Positions 21,434-34,109 of a stretch of DNA of 64,000 nucleotides are shown one piece after another. The notes beneath the pieces are model-generated. The model saw only the letters and a program-made list of their open reading frames with translations, had not been told where the DNA came from and did no database searches. The DNA is taken from NCBI GenBank assembly GCA_034440635.1, contig JAOTON010001130.1, forward strand, positions 972,001-1,036,000. Direction: 5' to 3'. Each line of letters opens with the position of its first letter. Position 1 is the stretch's first letter. Source of the stretch: Lepas anatifera. Taxonomy: Eukaryota; Arthropoda; Thecostraca; Lepadidae. The translations under genes were made by a program, and so were the position numbers.

Positions 21434-24400
21434 GTCAGCGCCTAAAAATCCATCACTTAATTTCAGGGCCCCTGGTCACAAGGCACCGTGTTTTGACGTC
21501 CTCATGGTGCCAGAGTACCGCTTTACTTATACACTGCGAGAAAAATTGATTCCTTTTGGATAAACTGAGTCGGTACTGAAAGCGAGACTGGACTCTGGTG
21601 TCAAACTCGGTTGGAATCAGGCAGAATCAGGCTCATTGTATTCCAGTCGCAGACTCAATGTAATCTCTTGGACTAGATTGAGTCTAGCACGTAGTGTTTT
21701 CTGAAGCTCATAGAATGATCACCGTAAGCTCGGGAATAAAATGTCTGATGACTGGTTTCAAATGATTCTTCGCTCGGTATAGAAAAACTCCATGGCATCA
21801 ATGTATTCTATCAGCAAAATCGTCATGGAATCATTATATTCCAGCTCTCCACGAGACATGGTTTAAAAAAATATGCCCCTCCACTCAACACGGCAACTGG
21901 ATTCGATGCAAGCCTCAAACGAAACCGCCTCTTTTGAGTCTGCATTTGGCATAAAATTAGTCTAGTACCAAAACTGATGCTGGTATAATTGTAATCTGTG
22001 TGGCATACTTTGAGTCGTGTCTGGAGTTTCATTGGGTTCACTAGATGTTCTTCGTTAGTCTTCGTTGTTTCTTCTTAAATTGAAACTTTCTGTAAAGATG
22101 TTACTTATCATGCTGTTGTGGCCTTGCTATTACATTAACTTTGTTTAATGATAATGAGGGTAATCCAATTTGTTTACCGCAGTCTACTTCAGCCTCAAGG
22201 AAAGATAACATAATCATAACTTTGTATTAGGACACAAACATTAAACAACAATCACTTTCACCATTTTCGGACACACATGAAATACCTTTAATGAACAGTC
22301 ATCTCCCATATCGCGCAGGAGCGGTCCAGGCTTACAACTCAAGCACATGTCGCTGTCGTCAGGGATAGCAGCCCTCGTTTACTTTGGATATATAGGTATA
22401 ATTGTAGACAAGTTTACTGCAAAGGATCCCGTCATGGCCGATAAAATCTCATTCTGAGCACGATATTGTACAGACTTACCTCTCCCCAGCGATGGACGTG
22501 CGTTCAGAAGCTCCTGTGAAAATCCTTCCAATATTTTTTTAAGCGCCCCTAATCTGTGCTCAAAGTGAGCTAAAAACGATCTTTAGAACACGTGGGTGAC
22601 TGTATCCAACAGTAACAGATGCTTCTCACTACTTCATCAACTTTGCATAGCAAGGGCTGTTCTGCGCGACCAAACTTGGGGGTTCAGTGCATGTTGTCGT
22701 CCTCTAGCTGACACATGGACTCCTGGTTTTGGCCTCCAGTACAATGAATGCCTGAACCGTCGCAGCCCCAGTGTGCTTCTTCACCTTCACTAGCTCTCAG
22801 CGGAGTCTGTCGGTCATCCGACTCAGCTTACGCTTCTCCTCTTGATCCGTTATCACCGCTAGGTCCGTCGATGTGGCTTCTCTCGTAAACCGTAAACCAT
22901 GCCAAATGCAGCGTGGCTTCTTCAGGCCCCTCAGGTCCAAACCTGAGTTGGATCGATGTAGAAGCACGTGCTAACGTAAAGTGAAAAGGGTCAGCTATTC
23001 CTCTTAAATTTCGCTCGGATCACGACGTCAAAGCTTTGTGGCCAGCTCTGCGTGCAATGGCAGGAATACTGAAGATGGCGCGAAACGGCGAGTAAGTTTT
23101 CTCAATCGCGGGTCGAGCACGCACGCGCAATCTCCGGATACGCTTTGACGTGGGATAAAAAAACACTGGGTTTTCGAATGATTCTGCAGCTAAAGCTCTC
23201 ATATTCCTGGTTATTTCTGGTGACAGAATATATTAATTCCTAGTATAAAATGAACCTTTGAAGAGGATATTAATAGCTCCTTGAACTTCGCAGCTAGAAT
23301 AGGTCGAGCACCTATGGTAAAATGATGCTTTGTGGTATAAAAAGTCCCACTTCTAACACCATATTGGTATCATAATAAGCTTCTTCCCACCTTGTTTAGA
23401 AGCCGAGAATCATTTTAAGCTGTCATGGCCTACAAAAACACTTCCTGTGCTGGAATTATGCTGGGAAGAGGATCTAATGATGGCAATCATGCTCAAATGT
23501 TCCTTTAATAAAGTTTCATGGCATCATTTTATGCTTGAGCAGGCCGTGATTCCGGATTAGATAGAGCACATAGTAGTAAAAATTTCTCTCAGTGTGCACG
23601 GAGAGAAAAAGTAACTCCAGATGTGTAATTTGAGAACGTGCCTAAAACGCCAACCCTTTCTGGAGTAAACAGGGAGTGTACGGCCATGGAGTCAATCATC
23701 CTTTTATTCTTGTCCTAGCGTCAATAATTATTTGACGCTAGATATAAGTGTATTCTGATCCCTGCTCAGAATATTATTACCCATAAGTGTTATTATGTTC
23801 TTTTGCCACGATTATTGTACGCCTCCTTGGAATCATTAAAGAAGGTGGGGTGTAAATGCCTAACGGCTGTGTTAGCTTGATTCCTAATTATTCTTTGCAC
23901 ACAGAGTAAGTTTATTTTCACATTACCTTCCTGTGGGGCTGAATTTTGCATCGGGGGATAAGATAACACGGGGATATTAAACTCAACCGAAATAGTAATA
24001 TTACTCCATTGAGAAAGAGTATTAGGGTGAAATTATACTCTGGTATTTTTCAATGCTAATCAAAGTCCCAACCGATGTCCTTCATTGAGATGCAAATGAT
24101 TTTACAGGACAATTTCGGAACTAGCCAATGTGTAATCATCTGCGTTCAGGCTCTGTTCATGGTGTTTTGGGATGGATCTGAATTATACATCCACCAGCGT
24201 TGTAGGCCATTTTCTGATCAGGCTATTGACAATTGTATCAATGCAAAATATCTGGTGTGTTTCTCCCTAAATTCCACCTGTTCCTGATCCAAGAGAATAA
24301 TTTGGCTTAAGAACATGTATTTCACAAAATTGGGGCTTCAACGGTCTTGACACTCAGCGTTTCTTTGGCCCTATAGAGTGGCTAAATCACACAAAACTAC

Positions 24401-24624
24401 TTATTGCATCTAGACTGATGTCCTGGACATCAAAGCACAGCGTTCAACGGTTACGATTAACCAAAAGTACTGGAGATTGCAGTGAAAAATCCTTAAGCCG
24501 ACTGGCTAAGAAGATAATAACATTCGATGCGAAATACTGGCAACGTTGAATATCACCAGCACATCCCAGCCTGGGTTGCTTAGCGATGAAGTGAAACAAA
24601 ATATCTTCTCATATCAGTAATTAT
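21434..24624. other. Intron B, first part; no gene recognised
   Basis: About 3.2 kb of intron with short, unconvincing frames. No terminal inverted repeats or known element proteins were identified. Confidence 0.4.
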
Positions 24625-25221
24625 CTATTCATCAACGATATCTGAGATCATTGTGGTACTTGGCCAACATCGCTTCCTACCCCAACGGACATTGAAGGGA
24701 CAATTGTACCCCATGACATCAGTCTTTTCTTGGCGTCTGCAGTTCTTAAACTTGTTCTTCACTTGAGTTCTCAGCTTCTTCTTGGATTTTAGAATGTCCT
24801 CAGGACTTCTGGCATCGTCCAGAAGTTTGGGAACGCGAGTAAGAAGAGCTTCCGTTATCATCGTGTAGCCTTCTTCCTCTGGGTAGAATGATCTCTCAGA
24901 GTTGAAGGCGTATGCGGAGTTAACGAGCGTCCTGCGGTCGCCATCTGTCAGTTTATACTCTGGTACATCTACATCTCTCCTGAGAGGTAGTGGGAGCGCT
25001 TGGATGTCGAATGAATCCACTCTCCTGGTCCCCAGCCTCGGGCCTGTTCCACCGTTGGGATCCCTCGCCGGTTGGGCGATCTCAGTACACACAGGGTTCC
25101 CCGGCTGGGGGATCAGCTCCGTTTGAATGGGCCCCGCGGAGGGGACAGCTAGCTGGGGGGCTACTCCCGGCTGTAAGAGATCTCGGTGGCATCTTCCCCA
25201 GCACGTCTGAGCGCGAGACAC
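24625..25221 (-). CDS. Nested - strand gene, C-terminal exon (SAMD3-like C-terminal domain)
   Basis: A 198-residue frame whose 5' boundary is uncertain (a plausible acceptor CTCTTACAG lies inside it). The N-terminal half is Pro/Gly-rich linker. The C-terminal part has KLTDGDRRTLVNSAYAF, then SFYPEEEGYTMITEALL, VPKLLDD and KNKFKNCRRQ. This order (basic helix, FYPT-E-Y--I--ALL--FP-L-D, then a final K-K-KN-RR helix) is the C-terminal domain of SAMD3-like proteins and related invertebrate proteins of unknown function. It probably belongs with 32722-33191, 7.5 kb upstream on the same strand. It may be a host gene or a domesticated element gene. Other exons between them have not been identified. 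Confidence 0.5.
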   Translation of the reverse strand: MSRAQTCWGRCHRDLLQPGVAPQLAVPSAGPIQTELIPQPGNPVCTEIAQPARDPNGGTGPRLGTRRVDSFDIQALPLPLRRDVDVPEYKLTDGDRRTLVNSAYAFNSERSFYPEEEGYTMITEALLTRVPKLLDDARSPEDILKSKKKLRTQVKNKFKNCRRQEKTDVMGYNCPFNVRWGRKRCWPSTTMISDIVDE

Positions 25222-25394
25222 CCAGGCGGCGGTCCGTCACGACAGGCGGGCTTGCAATTTGGATATTTGATTTCGGGATCGATACGACTCTTCCTTGTGG
25301 TTCCTGCTCGTGAATAGAGCGGAAAACCAGTGGAGCTGGAAAGCCGAGTGTCGATCTCGGGGACTGGAACTTCACGGCTGCTTTCTGCCGCTGC

Positions 25395-25705
25395 CTTCTG
25401 CTTCTGCCACCAGCTGCTACCGTTGTTTTCCTTTCGCTGCAGCCGCTGCGTCCTGCTGCATGCTGCTCCTGCTGTGGCCTGCCGCTGCTGCTTCTGCTGC
25501 TGCTACTGCTGCTGACTGCTGTCTGCAGCCTGCTGCTACTGCTGCTACCTGCTACCTTAAGCCTGCTGCCTGGCTGCTGCTGCCTGCTGCGCTTCTGCTG
25601 CTGCTCTTGCTGCTGATTGCCTGCTGTCTGCTGCCTGCTATCTGCTGCTTGCTGCTGCTGCTGCTGCTGATCTTGCTGCTGCCTGCTGTCTCTCTTCGGG
25701 AAGAT
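25395..25705. repeat. CTG/TGC-rich trinucleotide tract
   Basis: About 300 bp dominated by imperfect (CTG)n and (TGC)n with CCTGC interruptions, giving Cys/Leu-rich frames on + and Ser/Gln-rich frames on -. It lies just 5' (on the - strand) of the SAMD3-like exon, so it could be part of its low-complexity linker or of an intron. Confidence 0.8.
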
Positions 25706-28700
25706 GTGGGCGCTCTGCTCACCAGCTGGTCTTGGCGAGCATCATTATCGGCAAGCGGCTCTCCAGGTGGGGACCGAGAGCCATTCGAAACCCTGCCCGC
25801 AGCCAGCTGGCCTGATGGACTGTCGGACATTAGACACCATGTTGTTTATGTTGTGCTTCCATGAGTGTCTCGGCGCTGTTGCCATTTCCACCGGGTTGTC
25901 GTCTGTGGCAGCCTGCTGGCATCAAAGTTGAGACGCTGTCCTGGCGTGCGTCGTGCCTGCCTGCAGCTGTAACTGGAGCGCTTGGAGAGCCGCCGGCGTC
26001 CGTCAGAACCGGGGTATCGGCGTAGTTGTGAAACCCGCGATGCGGTGGAATTTCCATACTGGTCTAGTCTGGAAAGTATATGCCTGACACCTGAAAAATT
26101 GAACGATCTGGTTCAGATATTCGATTTGCAGCTCCTTCGTTTCCTTTTATTCCTTCTCAACGCCTTAAAATTTTTGCTTTTGATTGATGGTTTCACCTTT
26201 GTTGGGTTACTCGTGGGTACAAATACAGCGATTGTGGCGCTACGGTTCAGTTTTGGCGTAGCATTTAAGTTCCTTCTTTTTTGGGCGTTTCTGGTCTTCA
26301 TTTATTTACAGCAGAGCTAATTACTCTTCAGCCCCAGCATCCGGCACGTATGCTTCTTCTCCACCTTGTCAACCAACATGGCCAGTCGGTCTGCCTCAGC
26401 TGACCCACGGGACGGCGGCAGGCTTCGGCAGCTGGAGCACCGTCCTGAGACGGGTGCAAATCGGCGCCGCCACAGCTGCCAATAATGGCAAAGCGCGGGC
26501 AGCACCGTTCTGGGACACGGACACCGTCACACGCAGCAAGTACGCCAAAAGCGAGCCGAAACTGACATACATAGAACACTGACCGGGGTTAAATTAGTCC
26601 ACTGAGCGTGCAGGTAGTCCTCAATTTTTAGAAAATGTGTGAGCGCTGGAGGTCTCCCGTCAGGGCTAACTGCTTTATGTAGCGTATTTTTTCCCAAAAT
26701 AAGCAAACATACAATTTCTCCCGGTAACTTAGCCCTGACCTAATGTAACTGTGAGCCTCAATGCTAGGTATATACCTCTAAACAATGAGTGACAAAATCA
26801 TAAATACTTTTTCACACTGGTGGGTAAAGCCAAATCTGTCCTTGAAGATGCCGTGTATCCCTTCCCTTCCCGACGGTCATGATGAAAAACGATCTGGACT
26901 TGAAAAGTTTCCAAATAAAATGCGTTAAAATGCTTGGTACCCACGTGACCAAATGAAGGTTGTCATTTACAATTTCTGGGGGTTCGCCAGCGGAAGACTC
27001 AACAGTGCACGAAATCGTTCAACAATATGAAGATACTCAGGAGTCTGAATGATCATTGGGCTGCTTCTTACTGTACGATGTTCATCACTGGCATCTAAAT
27101 AAAACTGTCAGCTAATTTTTGCTCACCCAAGTTCTAACTGGTTCTAACTTTAAGAGAATCAGGAGGTGGTGTCAATTCGCGGTTCCCTGTCATTTGAGCT
27201 TAGAGTTAGACCTAGATCAGCGTTTTCAGCCAGTGCAAAAATGAGTGGGCAAATGAGTGGGTAAATTTTGTATCAAGTCTCCCAGATTGGAGACAACTGT
27301 AGCACATACATTTGATTCAAAGATCAATGCATGCCTATGACTGATACCTCATGGTCCCTGGAATTGCCAGCTTTGGGATAATCTAATCCAAAATGTGTCG
27401 GCTCAGATAGGTTAAACCTTTTTTGCATTACATCACTAGTTCTCATTAAACGTTGCAAAGCTTCTCCGAGAAATGCATATCAAACGATGCACACGTAAGC
27501 TATTGCCACAAATCTTCATCTAGTCTAGCAATTTCAAAAGTGTTTATTATTCCTTAATCCTGATCAGGGAAGGTCAACTTCAATTAAACGGGAGAGGGTA
27601 AATTTGTTCAATTACATCATCCCTTAAGAAGCAGTATCGGAAACGTGCTTTGAAAACCATGGATCTGTTTGTCACTCTGAAACGGAAGTGAGAGGTACTT
27701 CCAAGCGGTAAATAGCGGGATCTGGATTTCACCACAGATAAAAGTGCACCTATCAAATTTTGACGAACATGTCTAGGTATTACTTTCGAAAAAGGTAATA
27801 AGTGCAGCACATTCATATTGGAACCATGGGCATTAGATCGCGAGGCAAATGTTTGTAAAACCCCACAGATAATTGCACGGAAAACGATTTGGTTTTAAAG
27901 CTGACGTCACTGTATGTGCCACCTTGCCAATTACAGTGTGCATCAGTCAATTTATGATTTACGAGTAGACCAGACAAGAATTTACGCCAAAGCGTTTACT
28001 TTCAGCTGCCTGTCTGCAAGTATTTCTAAACCTGCCCCTTAGAATAATTTCATGGGAATGAGTCACCTAACACAAAATAATCCATTCCAGGAAATAAATT
28101 CGAATGTCTACCACCTTCTCATTCGTTTTTGGTCTTCGCTTTTCCGAGGGTTCGGCGGTCCGGACATGCATTGGGAGGGTTTTCCAGGCTTGATTTTACT
28201 GCATCGTCCCTGTTAGGCGCGCCAATCCTGTAACGGGGGTTTCCTCTAGAAGGAGTAGAAATTTAGGGGGCGGCCTTTTACTGGTGTTGTATGTGTTTTT
28301 TAACGGCCCCTACCCCACCGTTACTAGAATATTTGGGAGACGTACAGTATAATCGGAGGCTGGACGCGAGCGCAGGGTCCCGAGCAGAGGGGCTTGAAGG
28401 CAGCCGAGTGACGTTTCTTTTAACGAAACTGCCAAAAAATTATTGTTATAAGGTATAAAAAAAATTTTTGCGTTGCTCCGAGTCCTGGCGCGCTCTCCTC
28501 CCAACTGATCCGCATAGGAGCGGTGTCAGGGACCGACTACGTCTCCTTAATTTACACCTGATATGTAACTTCCTCCCCGCCCGAAATAATCATCAACGCA
28601 AGTTTCCACCCCTAAGCTTACGGGGCACGCCTCATCAATCGCACATAGGGAGCTCCTCACCTCCGTAGGCTCTCCCCAAGCGCAAGGGCCCGCACTGATG

Positions 28701-29089
28701 GCAATCGGGGGTCCCCGATATCAAAATATCCCCTCCGCTGCTATGTACCCCAAGGTAAATTGCATAGGCACAGCTGTCTAGTCATCGTTATAACGCATAT
28801 CGATCCAGTATGCATAGCAATGGGATCCAGGGCCACCCCAACATCGACGTGGTATCCAAAGGGAAATAGGATTTTTGCGGTCGAGCCCTACCGCTGCACA
28901 GCCGATCTCCGTCGACTCGACCGACCGTGTCCCCCCTTATAAAATATAAAATGCGTAACAATCTAGTGTAATCGTCATTACGACTCGTCTTTCCTGAGGG
29001 AACAGCCTCGGTCGGCTGCGCCAATATGGGTCGCCACCCATAACGGTCCGGGAGTAGTCATCACTCCCCCTGCCTCCACCTCATTCATC
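25706..29089. other. Intron B; no gene recognised
   Basis: Mixed sequence. Small frames at 25982-26320 (+) and 26317-26579 (-) show no family features. No intact element was found. Confidence 0.35.
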
Positions 29090-29690
29090 TTCACCGGAAT
29101 AGCCTGACGGCTACGCCAGTACGGGCTGCCACCCGTACCGGTCCGGTGGGGAACGCCATCCCATCGGCCTCCGGACTTATCTTCGTCTTCACCGGAATAG
29201 CCTGTTCAGCTACGCCGGTATGGGCCGTAGCCCATACCGGTCCGATGGGGAACACCATCCCACCGGCCTCCGGACTTATCTTCATCTTCACCGGAATAGC
29301 CTGCTCGGCTACGCCAGTATGGGCCGGAGCCCATACCGGTCCGATGGGGAACATCATCCCACCGGCCTCCGGACTTTCTTCATCTTCGCCGGAATAGCCT
29401 GCTCGGCTACGCCAGTATGGGCCGGAGCCCATACCGGTCCGATGGGGAACGCCATCCCATCGGCCTCCGGACTTATCTTCGTCTTCACCGGAATATCCTG
29501 CTCGGCTACGCCAGTATGGGCCGGAGCCCATACCGGTCCGGTGGGGAACGCCATCCCACCGGCCTCCGGACTTGTCTTTATCTTCACCGGAATAGCCTGC
29601 TCGGCTACGCCAGTATGGGCCGGAGCCCATACTGGTCCGGTGGGGAATGCCCTCCCACCGGCCTCCGGACTTATCTTCTTCATCTTCTTT
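29090..29690. repeat. 99-bp tandem repeat, about six copies
   Basis: The anchor ACCGGAATAG recurs at 29093, 29191, 29290, 29388, 29487 and 29586, spacing 98-99 bp. Because the unit is 33 codons, long frames are open on both strands (up to 241 aa on -, 229 aa on +). The - strand frame has the unit SGGRWDGVPHRTGMGSGPYW, the others Pro/Ala-rich units. Two copies differ by 1 bp in length, which shifts frames. I therefore list it as a repeat, not a gene. It lies between the two exons of the - strand gene. Confidence 0.85.
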
Positions 29691-30355
29691 GTGGCAGTCG
29701 TCACATGGAGAGGCTTCCCGGCTCGGCAGCGCCGTAGGGTGCCTCCCCGTCCGATGTGCTTGACGCCGACTGAAGGTGCCGTCGCTCGTCTTCAGCCCAT
29801 CAGCGAGAGTCGTCACTGCTCCTGGAATCTTCTAAGCTGTTCTTCAACGCGCGCGGCGCGCCCTTCGCCCGGTCCGGTCGTCACCTCCTGGACCTTAATT
29901 GATGTCTGAGCAGAGTGGGACGGCCAGTCTGTTCAGGGGCTCTAACTAGTTTTTGTTCGACTCTCCACCCACCTCTGATATGGCATGGCCCCTTCGATGA
30001 CGTTTCGGGGTCGTATTTCATGGGTTCACTGGTTCTATCCTCCCTTTTTGAAACGAGTCACCACAGAGCACCACGCACCTCTGGCCAAGGTGCCCACCGG
30101 CCTTAAACTAGCACATCCGTCTCTCCATTCGAACAAACACGCACACTCCTTCAATTACCATTCATCCATTCCCCATCCTAATGGCCAGCCCCACAACACT
30201 GTTGCTAGTAAATTTTTCCCTCCCGTACCCTTCGGTGGGGGGGGGGTGCTTCTTGTGGGACACTCTGGTAAAAAACTACCTTTCCGGGAGCTTCGCCCTC
30301 CGCAGAATTTCGAAATCTTGTTGAGCCCAGAAAGCGTTGAAAGCTTGGCCCCTCC

Positions 30356-30356
<1 letters not shown>

Positions 30357-30414
<58 letters not shown>
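30357..30414. repeat. (AT)n microsatellite
   Basis: Nearly pure TA dinucleotide tract of about 58 bp. It causes long Tyr-Ile open frames on both strands. Confidence 0.95.
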
Positions 30415-30416
<2 letters not shown>

Positions 30417-32145
30417 CCTTTTGGCGCTCGGGTTGGATCAGAGGCGGAATGGCCACGCCCCCTTTTTCGAGACGTAGTGAGACCGCCGAAAGGTTATCTG
30501 AAACGTGGAGGATTTGGGTGCCATGCTCACATCATTAGGTCATTGGATACGCCGTTAATTGTTTTAGAAAATTATTTTTCACCCGGGCCCTGGTCCATGC
30601 TATGCTAGTTCGACAAAACTGTTTCTTGCTCATTCGAGCTCTCTTGTCTACTCTCGACAGCATTCGCTCATATCTCGTCTAAATGGCTACGCAACTGACA
30701 TGCCCAGGGTCAGACACACCGTAAACTACTGTCCACCCCTCCCAGAAGTTATCGCCAAGTTTGCACCTGCTACGTTTCACATCGCGTTGGCCTCTAGTTA
30801 TGATTTGAAATTTGCTCGGACATTTCCTTAAGATTTTGTTTTCATCAGTGTCACACAAATAATTAACCGTACAAAAATACGGTAGTCTCAACCATGATCC
30901 AGTTTACGGAACATAGCGCCCACGTCAAATATGCGCACCAAGCGTAGCTGCAGACTGCAGAACCCGTCTGGGTAGTGGTCAAACTGCTTCGTTACCTTAT
31001 ATAAAGCCGCCTTTAATTACGGCTTCGTGACCTTAGCTAAACAACAGGTAATCACCAGAGTTGTGCGACTAATGAGCCAGAGTAGAAGTTAACTCAGATT
31101 CCGAATTGTTCTACCTTGGATTGAGTTGAGTCGAATCAGTCCGCGCCACGTAAACGAACAAAGTTGAGTCGAGTTGTGGAGACAGCAAGGCAAATAAGTT
31201 GTCAGAAAATCTGGCTTAACGTGTGAATGAGTCGGGTAAAAGTGTTTGATTTTGCCTGCCTTTTACGAATCGCCCTTAGCCTCTTAGAGCCCCTTTTTCT
31301 CCGGTTGTTCAATTGTTCGATCTAAGTTTTAATTTGTTTCCATATACCAATTTAATTATACAGTTCCATTGGTTATTTGTAAAGGCCCTTCTGGTCTGAA
31401 GAATTTCCCAGGCATAAGTAACACATGAGTTCCGAAGGTTAGACGGGCTCCTAATTTGGCCTTGTCCTTTAATGGCTCACTGACTTATGCATCTGCTATT
31501 TATTATTCACTGTACCCATTCATTGAATTTTCCTTCGGCACGGCAGCCACATCAAAGGGATACAGTGGGTTCCTCATTCATCATGTTTTTATTCACCCCA
31601 AGAAAATGGCACAGATATCCGAAGGAAATGACACAAGAACATATTCAACATGGAGGGGAAACGGCATATGTACAAAGAACGTCCCGGGTGGTGCGCCTGC
31701 GTCGTGGATCAGGCGCCGGTAACGTGCGGCAGTAGCCGAATTTACTCATTTATATGTCTTCACTCCATCCTCATCAAACCAGAAATATTTATGGAACGAC
31801 GGGTTCAGTGAGGTTACAAATGCGAATTCAATAAGTCAATGGCATCCTCCCCAAAAAAGTGGCGAGGACATCCTGCAGGCACGCGGTAAAAATGAAATGT
31901 AGCCAAACCAGGGGATTATTTACGCTGCTCCCTTTTTGCGCACTAACCGGTGGATCCGCAGCCCAGAGTGCCCTCTTCCGGGACGTCTTCCCGCTGGCCG
32001 GCGCAGCCATGCGCCCCGGGGACAGCTTGTTGGGCTTAAGAAAGCCCTCTGTTTTCCTCCCCCATGCTTTGGGAGGGGGAGGAAATCACGCCTGGAGCTG
32101 CCTCACGCAGCACCCTCCTTCCCTAAAGGCTCAGAGCAGAGTTCC
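30415..32145. other. Intron B; no gene recognised
   Basis: No supported features. Overlapping frames at 31859-32643 are sustained by the CT tract below. Confidence 0.35.
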
Positions 32146-32166
32146 TCTCCTCTCTCTCTCTCTTCT

Positions 32167-32208
<42 letters not shown>
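32146..32208. repeat. (CT)n microsatellite
   Basis: About 60 bp of CT dinucleotides with two single-base interruptions. Confidence 0.95.
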
Positions 32209-32210
<2 letters not shown>

Positions 32211-32721
32211 CGGGGCGCTGTTATTTCCCCTCCGGCGCGACCATTACCCATCTGCCCAGGCGCGGACACCCCAGCATGTTTGTCTGGAGCGCGCTCATGG
32301 TACGATCAAAAATGCAGATTCCGGCCGGAAAGCGACTCGCAAAAGGGAGCATAGAGCTAAGTGCTCTTCAAAAGAAAAAAGAAACATTTTCTTCTTGGTG
32401 TTACGCCGCATCTCGCATTTTTTCTTGCCACTTATTGCGAATAATTGGGTAATTGGGTTAATTCTTCCAGAATTTGGCATCTCCATGTTCGGCCAGGAGA
32501 CTCATTTTAGAAACTGGGACGGGGGCGAGTTGTTTGGTACAACTTCGTGCTTGCAGCTGTTTCCAACGCCAGTGAACTTCGCCTATCTGCATTTAAGTAA
32601 CAGTTCACGCAACATGAGCTATACAAGAGCGGGGGGGTGTTGATACAGTGATAAACAAAAAAAGGTACGAACAGAAGCAAAAAAATGTGTTACGTAAGTA
32701 CGCCGACTGGGGGGTACTCAC

Positions 32722-33191
32722 CGTAGGCTGCGGGGCTGTGAGCACCCTACCGATTGAAGATACATCGGGTGGACATTCACTGCCTGTTGAGGGTACGTCG
32801 CCGGCGCGCAACCGTCCCTTGGAGATAAAATCATAGTTCTGTTCGAATCATCCAGACTTGTGACAGTCATGACGTCAGTCGAGATACATGAATGCTCGGA
32901 GAGCGCCTCTTCTATCGGGGTCATGGCATTTGGCCTAACTGAGGTCTCCGATACAAGTATCTTGGTTCCTGATGGAACGCTGCACTCGTCGTCGTGTTCT
33001 ACTTCGGTGTAGTGGTTGAGCTCGCTGTCAAAATATTTGATTTCGAACTGTTTTCCGCGCAGGTCCGGGATACGCTCTGCAATATCCGGCCACAGTGACT
33101 TACCGCTCTTAACCAGCAGTTTCCTACAGGAGTTTCTGTAGCAGAAAGCAAAAACCCGCCCTTCACATTTCCCTAAAGACATCGGAGCAGT
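32722..33191 (-). CDS. Nested - strand gene, first coding exon with PB1/ubiquitin-like domain
   Basis: A - strand exon preceded by a good acceptor (TTGTTCTACAG, just above 33191) and followed by a strong donor (ACG|GTGAGTACC, at 32721). The start Met is at 33182 with 9 nt of leader in the exon. Residues about 8-75 contain RKLLVKSGKSLWPDIAERI, then EIKYFDSELNHYTEVEHDDE and GTKILV. This matches the N-terminal ubiquitin-like/PB1-like fold seen at the start of SAMD3-like proteins (strand, helix with L---V, then F-L-Y-D-DF---V-L and K--V). A Ser/Thr/Pro-rich linker follows. The exon ends in phase 2. The C-terminal domain expected for this family lies on the same strand at 24625-25221. Confidence 0.6.
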
Positions 33192-33558
33192 CTGTAGAAC
33201 AAAAAAAGCAGGTGTTAAGATCGCGTTGCATAACTAGAACACTTGCCACAGTTTGAAAATACTTGCAGTGAGTTTTAATATAAGCAGAAGTCAAGCAAAA
33301 ATTGCAAAATTAATAGGTCCATATACATGGTTTGGAAAATAAAAATACTTCTACTCAGGGAATATTCAAAAGGTAAAAATTTAACACCGTTGGAGCACAT
33401 TATTTTCACACCTAAACGCGGATACGCCATGCTGCTTGGAGAGAGAGGGGAAAGGGAGAGAGAGGCCAGATACCAGTTTGCCCCCCCCACAACTTGAAAA
33501 ATTTCCTGCGCCTATGCTGTCAGCCGTCATTTGACGTTCGGCTACCCATTGAAGCACG

Positions 33559-33830
33559 CAGGGGCGTCGCCACACAGACCCTGGTCTGGTGATGACCTGG
33601 GACGGGGTGGGCCATGCCCGTCGGAAAAGAAGGGGCCAGGCCCCCACTTTTTGTCCGAAACTTCTCTGATCTCAGCCCAATTGGGAGTAAACCGAAAAAC
33701 TTTAAGACCGGTCGGTCCGGAGACAACGGGGAGCTCAAATCGGAGTTTTGTCCCATTATGGAAAGGTTTTTTTGCCAGGAGCAAGTTGAAGATTGGCAAT
33801 AGAACAAAAGGGAGGTGCAGCAAGCACAGA
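33559..33830 (+). repeat. hAT-like repeat (CAGGGGCG family)
   Basis: It starts CAGGGGCGTCGCCAC and shares 'GACC-TGG-CTGGTGATG' with the 13664 copy. Several overlapping frames are open on both strands by chance. The right boundary is not defined. Confidence 0.4.
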
Positions 33831-33924
33831 TGGTAGGCAAACTAGCACTTCCTGTTTGCCTTCTATTTTGACGGCTAATCTGAAGAGTATATCAAACGTA
33901 TATGCTACGCAACATCATCACTGG

Positions 33925-34109
33925 TGGATCCAGGGGGAATGGGACCATGGCTCCCAAAGTCTAAATTGGCATCTGTGCTCTCGCCCCCACCCCTAAGTAC
34001 CGGGTTCTAACCATTTTCTTTAAAAACATCATGTTTTCGCAATTTTTTTGCCGATTCTGCCCAAAAGGTTGCTTAGCCCCCCCACTTTTTTTCTGGATCC
34101 GCCAACGCA
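33925..34109. mobile_element. Short MITE with GGATCC termini
   Basis: The left end CACTGGTGGATCCAGGGGG and the inverted right end GTTGGCGGATCCAGAAAAA form a terminal inverted repeat about 185 bp apart. Similar GGCGGATC ends occur at 35204, 37147, 39953 and 51852. The target duplication is not clear. Confidence 0.5.

Noticed and set aside
21277..21549. Alternative + frame over exon B
   Set aside because: The other frame matches the ABCC pattern and has compatible splice phases; this one does not.
25295..25864. 189-aa Cys/Leu-rich + frame
   Set aside because: Encoded by the CTG tract, with no domain.
29091..29909. Frames of 241 aa (-) and 229 aa (+)
   Set aside because: Both come from the 99-bp tandem repeat. 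Frames on opposite strands cannot all be genes, and nothing favours one without transcript data.
29985..30608. 207-aa + frame
   Set aside because: It depends on the (AT)n tract, giving a Tyr-Ile run, and has no domain.
31859..32643. Overlapping 197- and 235-aa + frames
   Set aside because: Sustained by the (CT)n tract in two frames at once.
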